Positions 45,532 to 57,900 are shown, counted from the stretch's first letter. The stretch is DNA of 64,000 nt from Breviolum minutum Mf 1.05b.01 (GCA_000507305.1 DF239822.1:62001-126000); one strand, 5' to 3'. Made by a program: numbers and translations. Notes: generated by a model not told the origin, from the letters alone.

Positions 45532-45975
45532 CTAAGGGCCAGCAAGCCATGCATTCCCATGGCCCATGCATTTTTTTGGGGGGGTGGGGTTCCCGAATTT
45601 TGAGAATACTGAATACATCGTCTTGGATTTGCATAAGATGCTTGGAATCTCCCAAATGGTAGTTTCATGGCGATTTACGACGGTCGAATCCGTCAAAAAG
45701 TCACCAACTAAACAAATCCAAGTTGTTGCATTAAATTACATTGCATGGATATATGCTTTGCAGCTTTAAATTCAAAAAACATATGTCTTTTCGCCATTCT
45801 TGGTTGGATTATATACCTCCATTTCCCACCCCCCAAAACTTGGAAGCCTATGGTCCCCAAGGGTGCCACTTCACGACGTAAGACTTGGAGGCAACTCATA
45901 GTCCTCATAGTTCAAGTTCAAATTTGGGCGGAAGGTGAGTGGTTGTGGGGTGGTTTCCAAATACCCCATGGATTT

Positions 45976-46073
45976 AAAAGGATTACATACCAGCACCTTC
46001 CAAGGGGTGCCAAATAAACCCTAAGGGATGTTGAATTGACACCCCTTAAAACCATTTGGCACCCTTTGGAAGG
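45976..46073. repeat. Inverted repeat, single copy
   Basis: Arms CACCTTCCAAGGGGTGCCAAAT and the reverse complement around AACCCTAAGGGATGTTG. Confidence 0.75.
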
Positions 46074-46279
46074 TCCAGGTAGGTATATATTTACATATGC
46101 GGATGTGGGGGTTCACTGCGGTATTTAAATAGGTTAATACTTTGGGGTGGTGGGTTCATGGATTCTATGTGGTTAAAAGGATTACCCTCCAGTAAACTAA
46201 CATAGCTGGCTGGAAAACCACCATTTTTAACAGGAGATACATCGACTCAAATGGTGGATGTTTTAAAGGAAAATAATCT

Positions 46280-47460
46280 GAACCAAACCCAAATGATTAT
46301 GCTCCATGTTAATGTTACACCCCAGAAATCTAACATTATACCCATGACGGATCCATGGGACAATTGTACATTTACCTAGATTTCGTTGAATTTTATTGTT
46401 TGGACATGTAAGTAAAAAAATACAATCTGGTCGATAGATACCAAACATGGCCATATTTAAAACCGAAACCACCTTTTCCAAAGAATACTTTGGCTACTCC
46501 CCCGAATTTTAATGGTTGGCAGCCGATCCTTTCCGATTGGGGCCCGGTATGTTTTTGAGAGGCGAACTGTAAAACTTCCAGGGGGCAAACTACTTTTTGG
46601 ATTTATTTAAAGGATTAGTTTGGGTGGGTCATGTAAATACTGTGTTTTTTGTGAGTGGATGAACTGTATAATATTACAATATATTACAGATAAAACTAGC
46701 GTGTAATCCTGTATAAGCTGTATAATCGAATTCACACAGCGAAATCTGTATGCTTGTTATTAGTCGAGACAAAGAGAAGACATGAACTTGTGGGAAAAAA
46801 ATCCACAAGACACATTGCGGCCTATTTGCTGCCCAAAGAGAGAAGACACATGATGGATATCCTAAACCTTAGAGCCTATGGACTATGACACCTTGAGCGC
46901 ACCGTGTGGCAGGAAATTGAGGAATCTTGTGACTTTGGATCATCTACACTTACCACCTGAAGTCTAAACATCTGAATCCTGGTTGTCGAGTTTCTTTCAT
47001 TGTAGTTATGCAACGTTTTAAGAATCAGGTCACCAAGACATCATCCCAGGTCCAAAAGGATCTTGGCTGAGAACGGGAACCTTCCTTGAGAATGGTAGAA
47101 TGAAGGGAGTGATTCCCAGATGCGGCGAATGTATGGATTATTTACCTTAGGTGAACAATGGCTACACTCACGGGGAAATGTGAGTAAATATTCCCTACAT
47201 GGAGCATTTGGGAATGAACACCTCCAAACTACTTTGAATATTGCAACTAGCGATGGTCGTCTAAGGGCGCATCAATTTTAGCCCCACCCAAAGCTTGTTC
47301 GCCCCCCAACAACTCCCCAACAAAAATCACCAAATCCCCGCAACCGATATCACTTTTTTTTGAGCCAATCTACTTCAATAATCCCCCAACAAGTCATCCA
47401 AAAGCAAGCAAGTGCTGAAAACAACTTCGGGCTACGGACCTTCCAAAGTCCTAACAAATC
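46280..47460. other. Intronic or intergenic stretch
   Basis: Contains R2 fragments (46340-46400 and 47130-47210). One possible 38-base minus exon ending in a consensus donor GTAAGTG lies at about 46950 (TRQPGFRCLDFR). Otherwise AT-rich with no clear coding signal. Confidence 0.4.
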
Positions 47461-47693
47461 CCATACTTGGAGGTCCCAGGAAGTCAGGATCAAAGGTTAG
47501 GATCAGTGGGTTAGAACCTCAATATTACCCGATTCATAGCTAGGTGAAATGTTACCCCATTGATCCATCCACTTCCGTCCCGGGATATCCAAGTAGAAGT
47601 CCCATCCAAATCCCACTTTCCAACACAAAAAAACTGAATTCTTTTTGTTTTTTCCGCCCAAGCTTCAGTATCACCAGCACCGTAATGAGATTT

Positions 47694-47803
47694 GAGAATC
47701 CAATAATCGGAGCTCCAGTTTCCCCGGGTTTGGCAAAACGGCGACTGCGGAGGTGCCGCCAGGATGGAGTGTTCCCTCGATGCACCTGGGAGCAACACAA
47801 GAA
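47694..47803 (-). CDS. Exon-like segment, frame unresolved
   Basis: A GC-rich block after acceptor TTGTGTTGCTCCCAG, ending near donor GTGCTGG. All three minus frames are open; the most protein-like reads CIEGTLHPGGTSAVAVLPNP. I would call the segment coding but not its frame. Confidence 0.42.
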
Positions 47804-48020
47804 ACCTTTCCCATAGGATCCATGGGACTGGTATATTTACCTACATTTATAACAAGCTCTTTTCCGATCTCCCCGACATAAACCCTGAAGAACCAGGGGC
47901 CCTCTTTTTATGGCTCACTTGAATGTTTGTGAAGGTTCATACTCAACCACCATTGGTAGATATTTGTAGTAAGCTCCTGTAGTGAGGTTGTGAAACCCTT
48001 AGTCCAACCAGTGCCGTGAC

Positions 48021-48052
48021 CTGCACACAGTGTCCGGCCTTGAAATCAATAT
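48021..48052 (-). CDS. Candidate small exon
   Basis: IDFKAGHCVQ after acceptor TTGTATATGTTAG; donor GTCACGGC. Confidence 0.5.
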
Positions 48053-48230
48053 CTAACATATACAAGTAAATGAAAACAAAACAATTTGTACCCAACATAT
48101 GGTTGTTTGAATGTATATTTCCCATGTTTTTTTTTGATAACGGGCCATGTCACTTAGCCACTTAGCATTCTAAGTCCTATATCATCATCGCTCCCCCAAA
48201 CACAAGTTCACCAACGTTTGGTCCCCCCAC

Positions 48231-48287
48231 CGTTGCCTGACAAAGTGTCGTGCCACCACCGAAGTTGGCAGAAGGAACCAACTTCGC
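48231..48287 (-). CDS. Candidate exon, Gly-rich
   Basis: AKLVPSANFGGGTTLCQAT, phase 0/0. Acceptor CCTGCCTGGCTTGAG, donor GTGGGGGG. Confidence 0.6.
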
Positions 48288-49343
48288 CTCAAGCCAGGCA
48301 GGGATGGATTTCCACAGTCCGTAGTAGTGTTTTCATACTACCGGTCAACATCCGGTACACCAACGTTGGGTTGGCTGGAAATCCGCCTTGGAATCCAATA
48401 GGAAATACATCAACTAAATTGGTGGACTTTCTATTGCTATGTAAGCTATGTTAGTTTACAGTTTACCGGTTACCGGAGGGTAACTATAATGACAGGTACT
48501 TGGAGGATCATCCCAGGACTTGTAAGTGGTTTGAAAGTAACCCCCATATATAAGCCATTTAATTTAGGCCAATTTGGAAGGGGAACAACACAACCCGATC
48601 CTTATGGGACAAACCCGATCACCATGGTGGCTTAACCACGTATCCATCCACTGGGATGATCCTCCAAGTAGGATTTCATTCCTGACATCAACCAACCACT
48701 GGACTCATCAATCAACCACCGCACTCTCTTGCTACATAACTTGGCACTTTTGTCGTTAGGGTAAACCTACGGCAGAGTCTTTGCTAGAACTTTTCTTCAC
48801 TACCCATGGGATGGGAATATGTATATCTACATTTCCCCTTGTTCATGTGGCAATTTTTCAAGTAATGTAGGTAAACAATCCATATATGGAGCATCTGGGC
48901 TATAGTTGGTAAGCTGTCTTTTAACCCCTGAAAGGCTTGTAGTGCCTTTTCTGGATATGAGAGATAGATTAAACCCAAGTGACAAACTACATTGGCTAGT
49001 TAGTTGATTTCAGAAACACTCTTAGTATTCTTCCAAATAACTCGTGAGATGAAAAACACACTTCTATTTTCGCTTGGTTCTGAGGGTTTTTATTTAACAG
49101 CCAATTTTTTCAAATACAACACTAATTGGTGGTTTCAACCCATTTGAAAAATATGCTCGTCAAATTGGATCATTTCCCCAAATAGGGATGAACATAAGCA
49201 ATATTTGAAACCACCACCTAGCGTCTCTTCGGGTCTTTTCCCACACACTTCGTGACATATCCCGACACTCTCAGCGGTAACTGGGAACAACATCCCTGTC
49301 AAACAGCGAACATCTGCAAGCAGTATCTTGGAAGAGGAACTAC

Positions 49344-49439
49344 CTTTGTCAGAGTCAGGCCTCCTTTAAAAGTAAGTACGGCAACAGGAAGCAAACCACA
49401 CCATTTGGGTGAATAACCAGCTATATTAGAAGGTCTTAA
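49344..49439 (-). CDS. Exon, unknown product
   Basis: LRPSNIAGYSPKWCGLLPVA then VLTFKGGLTLTK. Acceptor CATATCATTTAAG, donor GTAGTTCC, phase 0/0. It joins in phase to the exon at 48287. Confidence 0.6.
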
Positions 49440-49776
49440 CTTAAATGATATGAAAAAAGATGAATCAGGCATTTCAATCATTTCAGATTGTTTGTTGAGG
49501 ATTCCCCCCACAAATACCTTCATTTTGGGGTAGTAATTCCGGTAGTTTTTCAAAGATTTTCTTTAGGACGAGTTTTTTAATACACCATTTAAATTTTAGG
49601 GTACTGGTGGTTGGTTTGGGATTTCTGTATCCCATACCATCCATTCATGGTATATTTACCCACATGAATGAAGGGTTGTTTTCTGTGGTTTTTATGGTAA
49701 ATATACCGTACCACACATGGATGGTATTGGTAGTATGGATTTCTCTCCACCATCAACGTACCATTTCCACACAGTT

Positions 49777-49934
49777 CTTGGAGGATCATCCCAATTACTA
49801 CGTGGTTAGTATCACCCCCATTTATAAGCCATTTAATTTAGGCCCATGTGGAAGGGGTCCCACAACCCGATCCTTAGGGGACTTACTATCGCCATGGTTA
49901 CTAACCACTTACATCCACTGGGATGATCCTCCAT
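49777..49934. repeat. Palindromic family R3 (about 9 copies)
   Basis: 130-300 bp inverted repeat with ends TTGGAGGATCATCCCAG / CTGGGATGATCCTCCAA and internal blocks AACCATGGTTA and TGGCCTAAAT. Copies: 4668-4816, 24211-24346, 28540-28679, 40805-41107, 44279-44412, 44946-45112, 48497-48669 and 62590-62736, plus a half element near 16807. The copy at 40805-41107 appears to contain a nested R9 element. Confidence 0.88.
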
Positions 49935-50541
49935 TTTCTCAGTGAGTAGTGTGAGATTCCTCTTTCCGCCAAGCCCATCTTCCAGGTCTGTGGAAAGCCA
50001 GAAATCCATGACACCCAACAGAGCGACAAAGCGCAAGTTCCATTGGGGATGTCTCAACCCCCCAAAACTAGGGACTCCTCCAAATTATCCTAAATGAATA
50101 AAGATGTGTTTAATACTCTGAGTGGGAAAAGATGATAGGTTTGATTGTGTAAATGGTCCCAAAGGAAACCGTAGTTTTTTTGGCTTGGATTTCTTTTAAG
50201 GGTCCCTAATTTTTGAAGAGACACATCCTTTTTTGAACCAGAATGGCTGCAATCTACTCTCTCGTGGCAGCATGCAATAGGAAGGTCTTACCAAACAAAC
50301 TGGCCAGAAAAGACCTGCAACATTCTAGCCATCATCTTCTAGTTGGTCTTTTTGTTGCCACCTGTCTGCAAAGTATGCTCCTCAAATTGGATCATTCCCC
50401 CCAAGGAAGGGGAAACATGACCTAGTTGGTGGTTTCAACCCATTTGAAACATATTTGTCAAATTGGATCATCTCCCCTGGTTGGGGTGAAAATAAACAAT
50501 CATTGAAACCATCCACCTAGAAAATCTTTGAAACCAACCAC

Positions 50542-50601
50542 CTGTCTTGAGGGGACTTTCTGTAACAATGTCGCCAGCAACTTTTAGAATATCCTTCGAT
50601 G
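50542..50601 (-). CDS. Exon next to the 51 kb exon; donor supplied by R1 repeat
   Basis: SKDILKVAGDIVTESPLKT plus one base. Acceptor GTTTGACAG. The intron begins GTGGTTGGTTTCAA, which is the terminus of an R1 element (50428-50541), so the element appears to supply the 5' splice site. Confidence 0.65.
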
Positions 50602-50678
50602 CTGTCAAACATTCGGGCGGTGAATTGTTTTTACGCCCACAAATGGTTGTCCCAGTCACCTTTTTTGAGTTTATCAAA

Positions 50679-50860
50679 CAAGAAGAACAAGAACAAGAAC
50701 AATAACGAGAAGAAAAGAAACAAGAAGAAACATAAACATATATATAATATAATAATTAAAAGAGAATAAACGTAACAATAACAATAATAATAAGAATAAG
50801 AATAGGAAAAAACATATAACAAGAACAAAAAGAATAACTTCCTCAAAACAACAACAATTT
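50679..50860. repeat. Purine-rich low-complexity tract
   Basis: Long AAGAAC/AATAAG/AAGAAA tract on the plus strand. It yields long meaningless Phe/Leu/Tyr ORFs on the minus strand. Confidence 0.85.
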
Positions 50861-50961
50861 GTTCTTCTTCTTCTAACAGACTCCTCAACCACAACACTGG
50901 CATTTACCACCACGACAACCCTTTACCACCCCATCTCCAAAAAATGACAATTTGCAAACAC

Positions 50962-51076
50962 CGGCGCGTGTGCCGGAACGGAAGAGGTCCCGGTTGGTTG
51001 CGGCCCCGAGCTCCTCATTCTGACACATCAACAAGCCCACGATCACAGGCCTTGGGTCCAAGTATGTCCAAGTGAT
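50962..51076 (-). CDS. Exon, unknown enzyme-like protein
   Basis: ITWTYLDPRPVIVGLLMCQN then EELGAATNRDLFRSGTRA plus one base. Acceptor TTTTGTGCCTCAG, donor GTGTTTGC. Codon use is excellent. It joins in phase to the exon at 50542-50601. Confidence 0.8.
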
Positions 51077-51381
51077 CTGAGGCACAAAATTTGTGGCAAA
51101 AAACGGGCCTTACTTTCCCATTGAATCCTGATCATCTAGTTGGTGGTTGAACCAACCCATTTGAAAAAAATATGTTCGTCAAATTGGATCATTTCCCCAA
51201 GTAGGGGTGAAAAATCCAAAATCTTTGAAACCACTACCTAGTGATTGTTTAATAGGGATCCTTATATAATTGTTTATGAAATAATCCCCACACAACTGGG
51301 TAGTATTTCATCCCCGACATAAACCCTGAACAACCAGGGGCACTTTGTTCAGCTGAAAAACCCTGAAGTTCAGCAGTCATA

Positions 51382-51497
51382 CTGTTGATGGAAGAAATCC
51401 TGCATTAGTTAATAGGTAGTTTAATGGTAGTTTATCTCACTATTTACAGGGTTTTATACATCCCAGGTGGTGCAGGATTTCTTCCATCAACAGTAGG
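51382..51497. repeat. Palindromic family R5
   Basis: Ends TACTGTTGATGGAAGAAATCCTGCACC and its reverse complement, with centre AAACCCTGTAAATA. Copies near 583-702, 25961-26061, 34924-35029, 40233-40369 and 56545-56640. Confidence 0.85.
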
Positions 51498-52629
51498 AAT
51501 CCGAGCGTAACTTCCCTGCCCACAAGCTACTTAGGTTTTGATACCTGCCATCTTCATTCATCTCAAAAAGCACGGACTTATTCTTCATGATTGATGGCAG
51601 GAAACCATTGGTTGTTTTGGTTTGAATACTGTATTGACTGTAAAACTCTCAAAGAGCAACACTTGTGCCACAACAAAATATCACTGTGCTGGCATTTTTG
51701 TTAACTTGTTGTCCGTTTTTTGTGTGCAACCAGGTTCCTTCCATCAATCATCAATTAACCTACCAAGAATGTGTACAACGCTTCTGTTTTTGGTATGGTA
51801 TCCTACCGCACTCTCCCCCAAAACTACACTCCCTGAAACTAAGTTTTCAAAAATCATAGGGATAATGGTGGTACCCTTGGGTCCCAAGGGCCCCTTAATA
51901 ATAGTAAACCCTATATACACCTTATATCACGTGGGTACCACCATTCCCATGATTTTTCAGGGTCACTTCACTCTCCTCAACGAGGGCCCCACGTGTCTTG
52001 GATGGCATTCAGTTCAGTAAGGCCAGTCATGACCTCGGAGGGATGATATCCGTCAAAAAAACAACGGTTTGCGTATAGGATCCATTTACTATTACCATAT
52101 AGGATCCACTGTATATATATAATATCTGGTATTGAAGATATGGTGTAGCTATAACCAAAGGATCTGTGGGACTAGGGTGTCCTGCTGGTACTTAATAAAT
52201 GGATTTTAACCCCTATTTAAGGGTTATAAGTCCCGTAAATAGGGTATATTATAGCAATTTACTAACTATAGTTACCAACTTGTAGCCAGTTACCCTAGTC
52301 AATATCTGGGCACCACTCTTCAAGTCCGACGCTGTATGGGAATCCTATGGGAATCCACAAATCTAATGTGTACCTTTTACCACCTCTATAAGCTAATAGC
52401 TACCCCCTAACCAGAAGTAACCAAACCTTACTGTTCCAAAATTGTCCCCGTAAAGCAAGGCCTTATTGTTTGCCCTTTTGTTGTTTCGGACTATAGCTTT
52501 TGGTGGTGTAGACTTGAACCACCATGGCACTTGTTTTTTTTTAAGGCCGTGTGAATTTTCTTGGTTGAATTTGAGGGAGGGGGATGGGATGGAAAAAAAA
52601 CACAAAAACTCAATGCATGGTATACCTAC

Positions 52630-52685
52630 AGAACTGGGTAGTTTTAGGGACTTGGCAGCAAATGTACCCCTTTGCATTCGAGTAT
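52630..52685 (-). CDS. Candidate exon
   Basis: TRMQRGTFAAKSLKLPSS. Acceptor ACATTCTCAG, donor GTAGGTAT. Confidence 0.48.
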
Positions 52686-53308
52686 CTGAGAATGTTTTTT
52701 TTGATGTTTTTGGATAAACAGATCACCTCTAGCTTCGAAATTTGAAGGGACAAAGCTCGTTTTTTTGCCTGCAAAAAGCCGACACAAGGTATTCCGGAAA
52801 ACAAATGAGCAACGAAAACAACCTTTATTACTTTCCATGATACTGGCGGCTTAAAAAAAGGGATTCCTATAATGGGACATAATAAACCCTATAACAAAGG
52901 GTGGTAGAATCCCCTATACAACCTAAACAACCTTTGAACGTTGCTCTTTCATGGTGCCCACATCCCCTATGGAGATTACCAGGGTAAACACCCACAGAAC
53001 TTGGGACGTCCCAATTCTATCCATTCTTCTTGTTACAAAATGAGCACCACATTGGAAAATCATATGAAAGACGAGTCAATGAAATCACAGATTTTCATAT
53101 TGTTCAGATTTCATCTAAACATACGAACTGTTCATACGTAGTAGCACCGGAATGGAATAAGGTTTTGCAAAATTCACCTTAAGAAACGCATAGAAAAGCC
53201 CACTGGCCCACCAACCATGCCCCTTGTTTCAGGTTTGTAACTCAAGATCACCGCAAAAACCCCAACCGACTTTCAGCAGCAAAAACCAACGAACCAACGC
53301 CAGGACAC

Positions 53309-53391
53309 CGCGTTACAGGAACGATCGTACAAATCACTGGAACCTTTGATGAGCACTCCAATAACCTCGGCAATGGAGGTCGTTTTGGACG
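53309..53391 (-). CDS. Candidate exon
   Basis: SKTTSIAEVIGVLIKGSSDL then YDRSCNA. It has good GC-ending codons. The acceptor (AATCATAG) is poor; several donors are possible (GTAACGC or GTGTCCTG). Confidence 0.55.
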
Positions 53392-53999
53392 CTATGATTT
53401 TTTTTTCGCAGTTGATAAAAAACGGCATTCGAAACAAAAGCTGCAAGCTAATAATTTCTATCTTGAATTCATTGATGACATACCTCCTGATATTGTCAGA
53501 AAGCTTGTTTCGAGATGTTTCATAAAACTTGATTCTTCATGTTTTGAGGGGTCAAATCCATATTTTCTTCGTTGAATCCAGCAATGATACACCAACTGAA
53601 CGGCCCTTGCGGTGCGATATTACCAACCCAAACCATGCGCTTTTAAAGGTAAATCACTATGAATGACCACCAAGTTGCATCGTTTCATCCACCCAAATAT
53701 GGGTCATGTAGTGACCTCTGTGTTTTGGGGTCTTCATTCGTGAAATTCTGTGAAATTGTCTCTTTCCAAACTTGAACCGACAGCATAAGTTTCTTATATA
53801 CACCACACTTCCTGCAATGATGTCGCGGACGCGGTGGTTTTCAAGGGGATGTTTCCGGAAAAACACCGTAAGTTTCATAAAGACACACGAAGAAGGGTCA
53901 CTTTGCACAGAAGTTGCCATGATTTTGAGAGGATGTGTAAATGAAAGAAGAACAGCATGATCATAATCATGACATAAGCTGTTTCTTCTCGCTTGTCAA

Positions 54000-54156
54000 A
54001 ATTTGTCAACTTAGAATCAAACTTGTCATTGGTTGCACCATGTTGCTTGAACAGTTCAGCCGGGCCACTAACTCGGTTTTGCAGTCTTGCCTACATTTGG
54101 CCAATTTTACCAATGGCTCGTTTGAAATCCAGAAGCTCAGAGGCAATGATATCATC
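54000..54156 (-). CDS. Coiled-coil-like coding block with one in-frame TAG
   Basis: The minus frame reads DIIASELLDFKRAIGKIGQM, then TAG, then ARLQNRVSGPAELFKQHGAT and on into a charged stretch in the same frame. The acceptor before it is CCATTGTAG. The TAG sits where a glutamine (CAG) would fit, so this is either two exons (the TAG doubling as an AG acceptor) or a coding sequence with a nonsense change. Confidence 0.5.
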
Positions 54157-55328
54157 TACAATGGATATTCAAACATCATTACACACCACCCTTCAACAAC
54201 AACTCAGTTTCACCTCAGTGTTCCCAAAAACAACATGAACCCACATCCATTTTTCCTTGAACGATTCGCTACTAGTCTATGTTTAACAGAAACCTGGGTG
54301 CCCAACAATCACTGCATCGGGTTTGTGGTGTCCTGGCCGTCGGTTTTTATCGATGGGATTTCATCATATTTACCCCACCCAGGATCTCTCCCCTGATTTC
54401 TGAAGGGGAAAACAATTATCTACCCTCCCAAACCAAACTGGCCAGTATAGGGGATATAAGGTCTGCTGATTTTTGATTTAAAACATATCGTCAAACAACA
54501 ATTTTCATGTAAAATGAACAACCAAAAATATGAGAGGAATCCATAAGGTATCATCCTGCTGCGGAAACATGCTTTTAACGATAAGTTTTCAGAAGGATTT
54601 CGATCCCTTCTCTGAACCGACCGATTTTTTCGCTTTTCTTGTACCTCACATTGACATGAGGATAAAATTCAACTTGAATTCAGTGGAAGAAAATTGGTTC
54701 ACAACACTCAGCTATGCACAACCAACACCTCAAACCCAGGAGTCATATTTCAACACCAGTACCTACTCACTTCAAAGCTCGAAAAACCCAGGAGGGTGAC
54801 ATTCCCTTGTACTGCTTGGTTCATAGGCGTCCGGCTGAATGACTTATTGTAATCCCTTAACAGCTCAGTAGTTGAATCCCATCACCCACTTTCTTGCCCT
54901 AGTTGTGCTTGTGATTTATAGATTCTGAAGAAACCAACCAAGACACTCCAAGAGAAGGACATTTCCTGCACAAATTGGGGTCATTTTGTACTGGATGCAC
55001 TTAGAACTACTACTCTTGATGAACAAACAAAATTCTGAACCAAATGGGATATGTGAATCTAAGCCTAGATCTTCCCACATGTCCAACAGATTCTTTAGGG
55101 CAATGCAACCCATACAATATCCATATATGGTATATTTACCTACATTTACGATAAAAATCAACCATTCATGTAGGTAAACATAATGTTGATGGTTCAGAAA
55201 TCCTGCAAACACCAGGTTGAGGTTGGTACTTGAAATCCCATGATTTTATATCGGTTTTAGCACCATCCCAAGTGCTTGGGAATGGAGATTCCGAACCATC
55301 CCATGGATGGTATGGATAAGGTTAGCTA

Positions 55329-55422
55329 GGTGGTGGTTTCAACCCATCTGAAAAATATGCTCGTCAAATTGGATCATTTCCCCAGGTAGGGGTAAAAGTA
55401 AAAAATGTGTTAAACCACCACC
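55329..55422. repeat. MITE family R1 (about 18 copies)
   Basis: About 90-100 bp element with terminal inverted repeats GGTGGTTTCAACC / TTGAAACCACC, often followed by TAG, and a shared interior (TGGATCATTTCCCC...AGGGGTGAA). Other copies, approximate: 3571-3670, 10160-10248, 11375-11472, 13687-13780, 14080-14175, 19951-20047, 25185-25270, 27814-27908, 28681-28778, 33731-33823, 49128-49218, 50428-50541, 51141-51239, 55814-55903, 56159-56251, 58876-58957, 61799-61890. Both orientations occur. No transposase is present, so the family is non-autonomous. Confidence 0.9.
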
Positions 55423-55606
55423 TAAGGTAACTATCTCACCTCATTTGGTTGATAAAATCAGATTCCAAACCCCCAGGGTTTTGGTGTTCAAGGCCACTGG
55501 CAGATGGGTCCCCAACCCCCAAACTCAGACGACCCGATCGACCCCGTCACTTGGGACGCCAAGACACGCAACATAATTCTTGCGCCGCTGACCAGCTCCA
55601 AAGCAC

Positions 55607-55666
55607 CTGGTACAGCCTGGCCGTGGGGGTTCGTGGGTTCAAGGCATGGATGGCAGTCTTTCCAAG
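55607..55666 (-). CDS. Exon, unknown product
   Basis: LGKTAIHALNPRTPTARLYQ, phase 0/0. Acceptor GGTTTCTTCAG, donor GTGCTTTGG. The region beyond the donor (to 55488) stays open in other frames and may hold a second exon. Confidence 0.68.
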
Positions 55667-55687
55667 CTGAAGAAACCATAGGGATTT

Positions 55688-56050
55688 GATATAACTATCA
55701 CCATGAACCATAGGTTGAACTATAAACATAGGTATAACTATAACCATACAATCCATATACTATAACCATAGGATTTGGTAAAAGGTATAACCATAGGTAT
55801 AACTATAACTAGTTGGTGGTTTCAACCAAGTTGAAAAATAATAGTCAGAATGGGAATCTTCCCCAAATAGGGATGAAAATTAAAAAGATTTGAAACCACC
55901 AGCTAGTATAATCATATTTACAAAAAAACATATAGGATCCATTTACTATAACAATATAGGATCCATGTACTATAACCATAGAATCCATTGTATATATGTA
56001 TATATATGTATATTATTTATGTGTTTTGAAAATATGGTGTAGCTATAATC
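55688..56050. repeat. ACTATAACCATAGGAT-type tandem region
   Basis: Irregular repeats of ACTATAACCATAG and AGGATCCA(T/C) on both sides of an R1 element inserted at 55814-55903, which splits the array. Confidence 0.75.
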
Positions 56051-56068
56051 ATAGGATCTGTGGGACTG

Positions 56069-56148
56069 GTATATTTACCTACATGAATGGTCTTTTCTTT
56101 GCGGTAAATGTAGGTAAATTATACCATACATGGATCCTATGGGTTGGA
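56069..56148. repeat. Palindromic family R2 (about 20 copies)
   Basis: Palindrome of 55-100 bp built on GGATCCATGGGACTGGTATATTTACCTACAT and its reverse complement, with a variable AT-rich centre. Further copies, approximate: 4486-4537, 6841-6896, 7553-7609, 7618-7672, 20446-20528, 27262-27346, 28058-28156, 34496-34690, 37600-37690, 38018-38112, 41793-41875, 43112-43200, 48803-48890, 49634-49728, 55115-55180, 58101-58192, 61510-61632. It can form a long hairpin. Confidence 0.88.
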
Positions 56149-56259
56149 ATTACCCTAGGTGGTGGTTGAACTGACCCACTTGAAAAATATGCTCGTCATA
56201 CTGGGAATCTTCCTTAGAGGTGAACATAAAACATGTTTGAAACCACCACCTAGTTACAA

Positions 56260-57560
56260 TACTTCATCAAGAAAGCCTGTTCGTGTCATGACAGAGTCTT
56301 AGGACAAGTTGTGTTCCATGATCTCAAAACTCAATATCTCTATCAACTTAACAACTTCCAGATATCTTTTCTGTTGTTTTTGTCATCAACCCACACTAGA
56401 ATCTGAGTACCCAGAAGATCCATTATACATACATAGATGAGGTTTTAAACCCTATCTTTTTCATGAAGTTGAAACCAATGGCGAAACATATAATCATCAT
56501 TAATCATCTAAACAACCCATGAATCTATGAGTGAGTAGGCATCCTGTTGATGAAAGGAAATCCTGCACCACCTGGGATGTATACAACCTTGTAAATATTG
56601 GGATAGACTACCTACCAACTGGTGTAGGATGTCGAACTATTAGTCTTAGGGAAAAAAACAAACAAAGAAACACACAAAAAAAACAAACAAAGAAACACAC
56701 AAAAAGAAACAACACAAATCAAAACACAACCAAACAAACCAAAAAGGGTTGCATTATCCACAACTCCCACCCGTAGTTCCAACTTTTCTTTGCTACCAAA
56801 GTGGCCATTTTCAAAATCTCCACCCGGCAGCCTCGGGTTCTCAACGGGAAGCAAGTTTGGGAAGGAAATCCTCAATGTGGATGTTTCCAAAAATGGTGGT
56901 ACCCCAAAATGGATGGTTTATAATGGAAAACCTTATTTTTTAATGGATGATTTGGGGGTACCCCTATTTTTGGAAACACCCATGTTGCTCCTGTTTGAAG
57001 ATTCATTTTGTCTTTTCCTTTTTTCCCAAGGTGGAAATATGTTAGTTCCCTGGTACCCTCCAAACTCACCGGTTGAGGCCTGGAGAATATCCCCATGTTT
57101 CATAAGGTTTCATACATGTTAGCTTCAGGGAGGGTACTTCCTGTCATCCTTAAGGTTTACACTTGACCCCAGTTCTTAACCCCCTCCAAAAAAAAAATAA
57201 CATGGGCAATGGAATAAAAACAACCATGTGATAATGAATCTCTTATGAAAGATGGTGATGTTTTCATTGCCATCTTGTGGAGATGTTAGATGGTTATAAC
57301 CTGGAATTTTCCATTTTTTTGCATTCCGGCCCTCTTGCTGTATATTGTTGGTAGATCGGGCCCGAGAGAAATGTGATTTGCTACCCTCGACCCGCAGCGA
57401 TCCAACTGAAACAGGTGGGTGATGGAGGTGGATAGTGCAACAGCCAGCTATGGCAGGAAACAGCGCAGGAAAATTTACAGTAAAGAATCAACAGCTGCCA
57501 ATCAACTAAAGTGAACCCTCTTCAGCCCTCAGGACATATCTACCAAGTTGACATGTTTTA
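56260..57560. other. Stretch without a supported exon
   Basis: Holds an R5-like element, a (AAACAAAC)n low-complexity tract at 56650-56740, an R6 element and non-repetitive AT-rich DNA. I see no convincing coding frame. Confidence 0.5.
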
Positions 57561-57784
57561 TTTGCTGCAATGCATATCTCACCAAACCCGTGTAGAACGA
57601 TATCAACTTTAGCATCATCAGTTCTTCCAAAATCATCATCCGCTTTAAGACTAAGAGTTGATCTCAAACATCAAACAAAACACACACACACACATACACA
57701 CAAACAGCTGCTCAAAATTTCACATTTCACCATGGTCTCACTCCATCTTCATCATGGCACCCTGGGCCAACAAAACTCATCTTC

Positions 57785-57900
57785 CTAACCTCACTCAAAC
57801 TAAGAGTTCGAACCTGAAAATGGATAGTTGGAAGACGATCCGGCTTCCTTTTGGGGCCCTTCAGCCTATTTTCAGGTGCTTTTACTTTCCCGGGAGGGTA
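57785..57900. repeat. Palindromic family R7
   Basis: Ends CTCAAACTAA / CTGAAACTAACA with internal CCTGAAAATGGATGGTTGGAAG and CAGGTGCTATGTTAGTTTCAGGGAG. Related copies near 2500-2615, 16682-16780, 36420-36511, 39998-40096, 42120-42220 and 51830-51965. Confidence 0.75.

Noticed and set aside
50631..50913. Phe/Leu/Tyr-rich minus-strand ORFs
   Set aside because: Translation of a purine-rich low-complexity tract.
53941..54396. Plus-strand ORF of 151 codons
   Set aside because: Codon use is poor and it overlaps a better minus-strand coding block.
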